Positions 50,928 to 64,000 of a DNA stretch of 64,000 bases are shown in pieces (within the stretch, counting starts at the first letter, position 1; every line of letters begins with the position of its first letter). Source of the stretch: Elysia crispata (lineage: Eukaryota > Mollusca > Gastropoda > Plakobranchidae); assembly GCA_033675545.1 (NCBI GenBank), contig JAWDGP010005317.1, positions 278,501 to 342,500 on the forward strand, written 5' to 3'. The notes under the pieces are model-generated. The model ran no database searches and had not been told where the DNA came from. It worked only from the letters and a program-made list of their open reading frames with translations. The translations under genes were made by a program, and so were the position numbers.

Positions 50928-51096
50928 TTTATATAGCCCTTTCAGAACTCGGTGATTCCAGGCCTTTTTGTTATGAACTTGCGATAGGCAAGGCTCTAAA
51001 CTAACCTACTGACGGTGTCGAATTCGAACTCGCGGAGAAGATCCCTGAGGCTATCAGGCTGGATGCTCTAATCCCACAGCCATTGTGGCTCCTCCC
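50890..51096 (-). mobile_element. tRNA-derived SINE, apparently full length
   Basis: On the - strand the order is: tRNA-like head starting GGAGCCACAATGGCTGTGGG at 51096, with an A-box-like part (TGGCTGTGGGATTAGAGC) and a B box AGTTCGAATTC near 51020-51030; a short body; a tail GGAATCACCGAGTTCTGAAA then GGGCTATATAAA; and an A-rich end (AACAAACAAACAAA and an A-run) reaching about 50885. This head-body-tail-poly(A) layout is that of a SINE moved by a LINE. The GAGTTCTGAAAGGGCTATATAA tail style is shared with several animal SINE superfamilies. The flanking duplication was not resolved. Confidence 0.75.
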
Positions 51097-52202
51097 AAGT
51101 TTTGCGCAAAGTAAAAATTGTGTAACACCGCATCTCAAATCAAAGGAGATATCGAAAATTGTTTGATTTCTAGCTCTGCACACATTGGGATTAATAATTG
51201 TTATCTTAAAAGCTGCAGATTTATAAATCCTTTTGATAGCGCCAACCCCGAAAAAATCAGCGATAAAAACTCTTTGTAAATATGATTGATCCTCATAACT
51301 TTCTCATTCCACATAACTGCTATTTCCAATATCCATTAGACGCATTGCATAAAATGTATTCTCTGACGTCAGATTCAAATTATCTTAACCTAATGAGGCT
51401 TCATTAACCTTTATCAACGTGCATGACCTTTATCTAAATTTAGCATCGGTGGCTCATTGACAAAAATGGCATTAACGCCGTTCTCAAGAAGACAGATGGC
51501 TTTGCTCTGTTCTCACACGATTCAATCTGAGCGTCAAGGATGAGAGAACCTATTCAGTTAGGGAATTTGCATCCCCTCACTCCCCCTCCCACCTACTTTT
51601 AATCGCACTATTTCCCTCACCACCAATAATTATTGTCATCTACCCTTATCTCGGTATGGGTTTGCACGCTTTACAATATTTATCAAGTGTTTTCTATCGC
51701 AGAGACGTTACGATTTAGCGGCGGTAATATTGGTTTTGAACAGAATGTAAATTATGAAAATGAAACGAGCATCTCAATTAAAAAAAAAAGGATAGTACAT
51801 ATTATGCATAATTATGTCAAAGAAGACATTTAAATTACTTTTTTGAAGTCTTAAGCATTAAAAAATTTCCTACGGGATGTTTGATATTTCGCTTGCAAAG
51901 TAACAAAGTTCAGCGAATGGTTCGAAACAATCTACAATTTATTGCCCCTTAACAGCAACAGTGTGCTTTGTGTATTGAGCAGGTTGGTGGCTTAATACAA
52001 TCTAGCTCTGACTGGGCGTAGCACGTTGTGAGTTTAACGTTACTTCTTGATGGAAAATTTTTGGTTTGTCAGAAGACATAAAGACTGCCAGCTACATACT
52101 GTTCTCTTATTACTTAGAACAAGCAATGATGCCAAACTATTTCTCTCTATTGCGGTATGTTAATTATTAGGTTAAAATTAGAGGATGGGTGTGTTGTAAG
52201 AA

Positions 52203-52318
52203 TGAGAGAGAAAAAGAGAGAGAGAATAAGGCGATAGAGAGTGAGAGAAAGAGAGAGTGAGAGAACGAGAGTTAGAAAGAGAGCGAGAGACAGACAGAGA
52301 GAGAGGGGGGGAGGGAGG

Positions 52319-52371
<53 letters not shown>
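52203..52371. repeat. (GA)n array with purine-rich approach
   Basis: A degenerate GA tract leads through GGGGGGAGGGAGGGAGGG into about 50 bp of pure GA, opposite in sense to most CT arrays here. Confidence 0.9.
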
Positions 52372-52373
<2 letters not shown>

Positions 52374-53527
52374 AGACGAGAGCAAACTGCCATCCTATTC
52401 TCAAAGCTCTTTCCCCTTCGACGGAAAATAAACATGCGAAGTTTGAACAATGCGCAAGTCCTATACAGTGATACAATCAGAATCTACAGCGATTTATTTC
52501 AACCTGCAGTGTCTTCTTCTCCCTTTGCAAATAATGATTGCTTTTTCTCAACGGATATTTTGGTGATGGGTTTGTTTTGCGGAGTCGCTAACAATTTGTG
52601 GCACATAACAGAAATGTTATGTTTTAAAACACTCTTTTGAATTTTTTTTTTTTTTTTTTTTTTTACCATTCTCATCTTCTTCTATTTCAGAGTGGTGCAA
52701 GTGATTGAACAGAGAAAAAAACGGAGTTTGTATTTTCTGCATGACGGCTTCAATCTTTAATAAGAATCTCGTATTTAATATAAACAAATCTCTTAACAAT
52801 GTCACAATGGATAACCCGTCTTGGGCGTCGGTTTCCAAGACTTGCAAGATATGAAATTACTGCGCAGTGAGTGGACTAATCACCATTCCTGAAAGTGTTA
52901 AATACATTTATAGCTGACAATAAACTCATTTCTCTTCCCCTATAAAGCGATATTAGAATCATTTCTTGTGTCAAGTAGTATTTAATGAACGTATAATTAG
53001 ACATGTAGCCTAAATGTGCTAGTTAATTCCTGAGAAAGCATAAAACAGGGGTTTTATTGTTTCAAAATTAAAATATATATATTCATAAACAAGGTTAAAG
53101 TGAAGGAAATTTATTATTTTTCTATCATTAAATTTTATCTCTTCTTACTAAAGAAAACAAAATTAATTTTTTGTAAAGACTAATAAAAACAAACTTTATT
53201 GACATTAAAGACTCAATATCATGAGTTAAAAGATGAAAGAATCCTATCCTATTTTGACCCGAAAGGAATTGCTATATGTGGTATGACATTTTCATGAGTG
53301 ATTTAAACTCTAAGTAACTCATAGCCGAGAACACTAATTTATCTTATATTTCAATCTTTGTTTTATTTTCAAATCTCCCACTAGCAGTCGCCTATCAAGA
53401 GTTGATACGCTGTGACCAGTTCAAACTCATTATTCTGGGGACCGCTTCCTCCGCTCCTTAAAAAACCAAACCATTATTTCGGCAAACTTCTTGACCATCT
53501 TGTGACCGCTTCGACCATCCACTCAAC

Positions 53528-63003
<9,476 letters not shown>

Positions 63004-64000
63004 AGAGTAGAAAATGAAAGTGAGCATTAAGATGAAAAAAGGAAATGTCTATGAAAATACAGATTAGATAGAATATCAAGGGGGAAAAAGGAGATGAGAT
63101 AAATGGGGCAAAGACAATTATACTTTTATAGCGAGGTAAATCATCTGTTTCCTTCTTTCATTTATTTTCTGTTGATCTACCAATTATCCGCCATTTTGTA
63201 ATTTTTTTTTAACTTAGCACACTCATGCTTATAAAGAAACCGTAATGCAAAGTGCATCCTGGTTGCTGTCCATACCATACCATACCCATATCAAGGAAGG
63301 GACACCACTCTCTAGCTCTCCTGACGGGAAGATGGTAAAGACAGATCGCATGACCCGCGCTGACCTCTTGCGCATGCTTAAAATCACAATTGATGATCCG
63401 GTTTGTCATAAAAAAGCTCTCAGTTTTTTTTATTTTTACTATCCCCTTTACAGACTCATGGTTAAAAGTTCTGTAAATCAGAGGACTAATAAAATGTCAT
63501 AGAATAAAATTATAAAGAGTTAAATTGTCAAATCAATCGAATTTTTTTTCTTTGTTGAATTTTTTTTTTTTAAGAATCCAAATCTACTGATCTGATGCTC
63601 TTTTTTTCGCAGAGGGTCGTTTCTCTGAGGTTCTGGTGGTACCTGATTATGTTATTCTTCAAACTTGTTTTGAAAGTTATAGAACACTCAATAGTATTAA
63701 ACAAAACTGTCCTCTGTGGAAGGGAACGTATCATCCAATGATCATATAAACCATACAGCAACCTTCCTCTGCAGCTGCTCTGTTTTCAAAAATAAATCGA
63801 TTAGCACAATGATGTTAAAAAAAAAAAATAAAAATAAAAAAAACACTTTTCAAACCAATCACCTTGTAACCCTTTGAAATGCTCCTATATGAATTTCATT
63901 AATGATTTTTTCCCCCCTTCTGAGCTTGGATATTTCAGCCACACGATTAATCTCCATAGGTCTGCACTATCTCGATTTTCGTGAACTAAGGAAGGTAAAA
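63004..64000. other. Window end, one weak exon-like patch
   Basis: At 63245-63420 a + frame reads MVKTDRMTRADLLRMLKITI near residue 30, less AT-rich than its flanks, ending near a GATCCG/GTTTGT border. Splice borders are weak, so no gene is called. The rest is AT-rich with A/T runs. Confidence 0.25.

Larger units (their letters stand above)
48701..53490. other. Intergenic, no gene seen apart from the SINE and GA array
   Basis: AT-rich DNA with C/A homopolymer runs at 49178-49223. The 131-codon frame at 50064-50459 has AT-biased, non-coding-like composition and no domain. Confidence 0.5.

Overview
The window is an AT-rich animal nuclear contig. Genes are split by GT-AG introns, intergenic DNA is full of long CT/GA, AAT and CTT microsatellites, and small DNA transposons and a tRNA-derived SINE are present. 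Orthologue sequences, repeat style and the frequency of TCTAGATCTAG-type words suggest a lophotrochozoan, most plausibly a mollusc (inference). No bacterial, viral or organellar gene clusters are present.

Four genes are well supported. (1) 1-5037, +: the 3' part of seipin (BSCL2), an ER lipid-droplet protein; its last intron carries about 2.3 kb of repeat-like DNA. (2) 10184-13806, -: a complete five-exon PIGF, the GPI-anchor ethanolamine-phosphate transfer partner (230 aa). (3) 14995-26106, +: a complete 16-exon SARS2, mitochondrial seryl-tRNA synthetase (479 aa), head to head with PIGF across 1.2 kb. (4) 53528-60449, +: a four-exon gene for an 868-residue protein that I do not recognise, with a helical basic N-terminal third and a Ser/Asn-rich disordered remainder. 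In the first three genes every exon junction was checked for phase and conserved sequence; in the fourth every junction keeps phase.

Between 26.9 and 53.5 kb there is no convincing multi-exon gene. The region holds a dozen long microsatellites, a roughly 32-bp minisatellite, a degenerate 222-bp triplicate, SINE-like pieces and three orphan exon candidates (33.07, 36.8 and 37.64-37.95 kb). Past 60.4 kb come the 3' UTR of gene 4 and a (GA)n-(GACA)n-(GA)n array.

Mobile DNA: a CAGT-ended TIR element at 5.94-6.49 kb; a nested pair of TIR elements in SARS2 intron 7 (19.26-21.03 kb with an insert at 19.90-20.92 kb); a 250-bp hairpin element in SARS2 intron 9; two copies of a 100-bp repeat that each run into a different microsatellite; and a tRNA-derived SINE at 50.9-51.1 kb. 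I found no genuine tRNA or rRNA gene, no CRISPR and no recognisable virus-derived gene.
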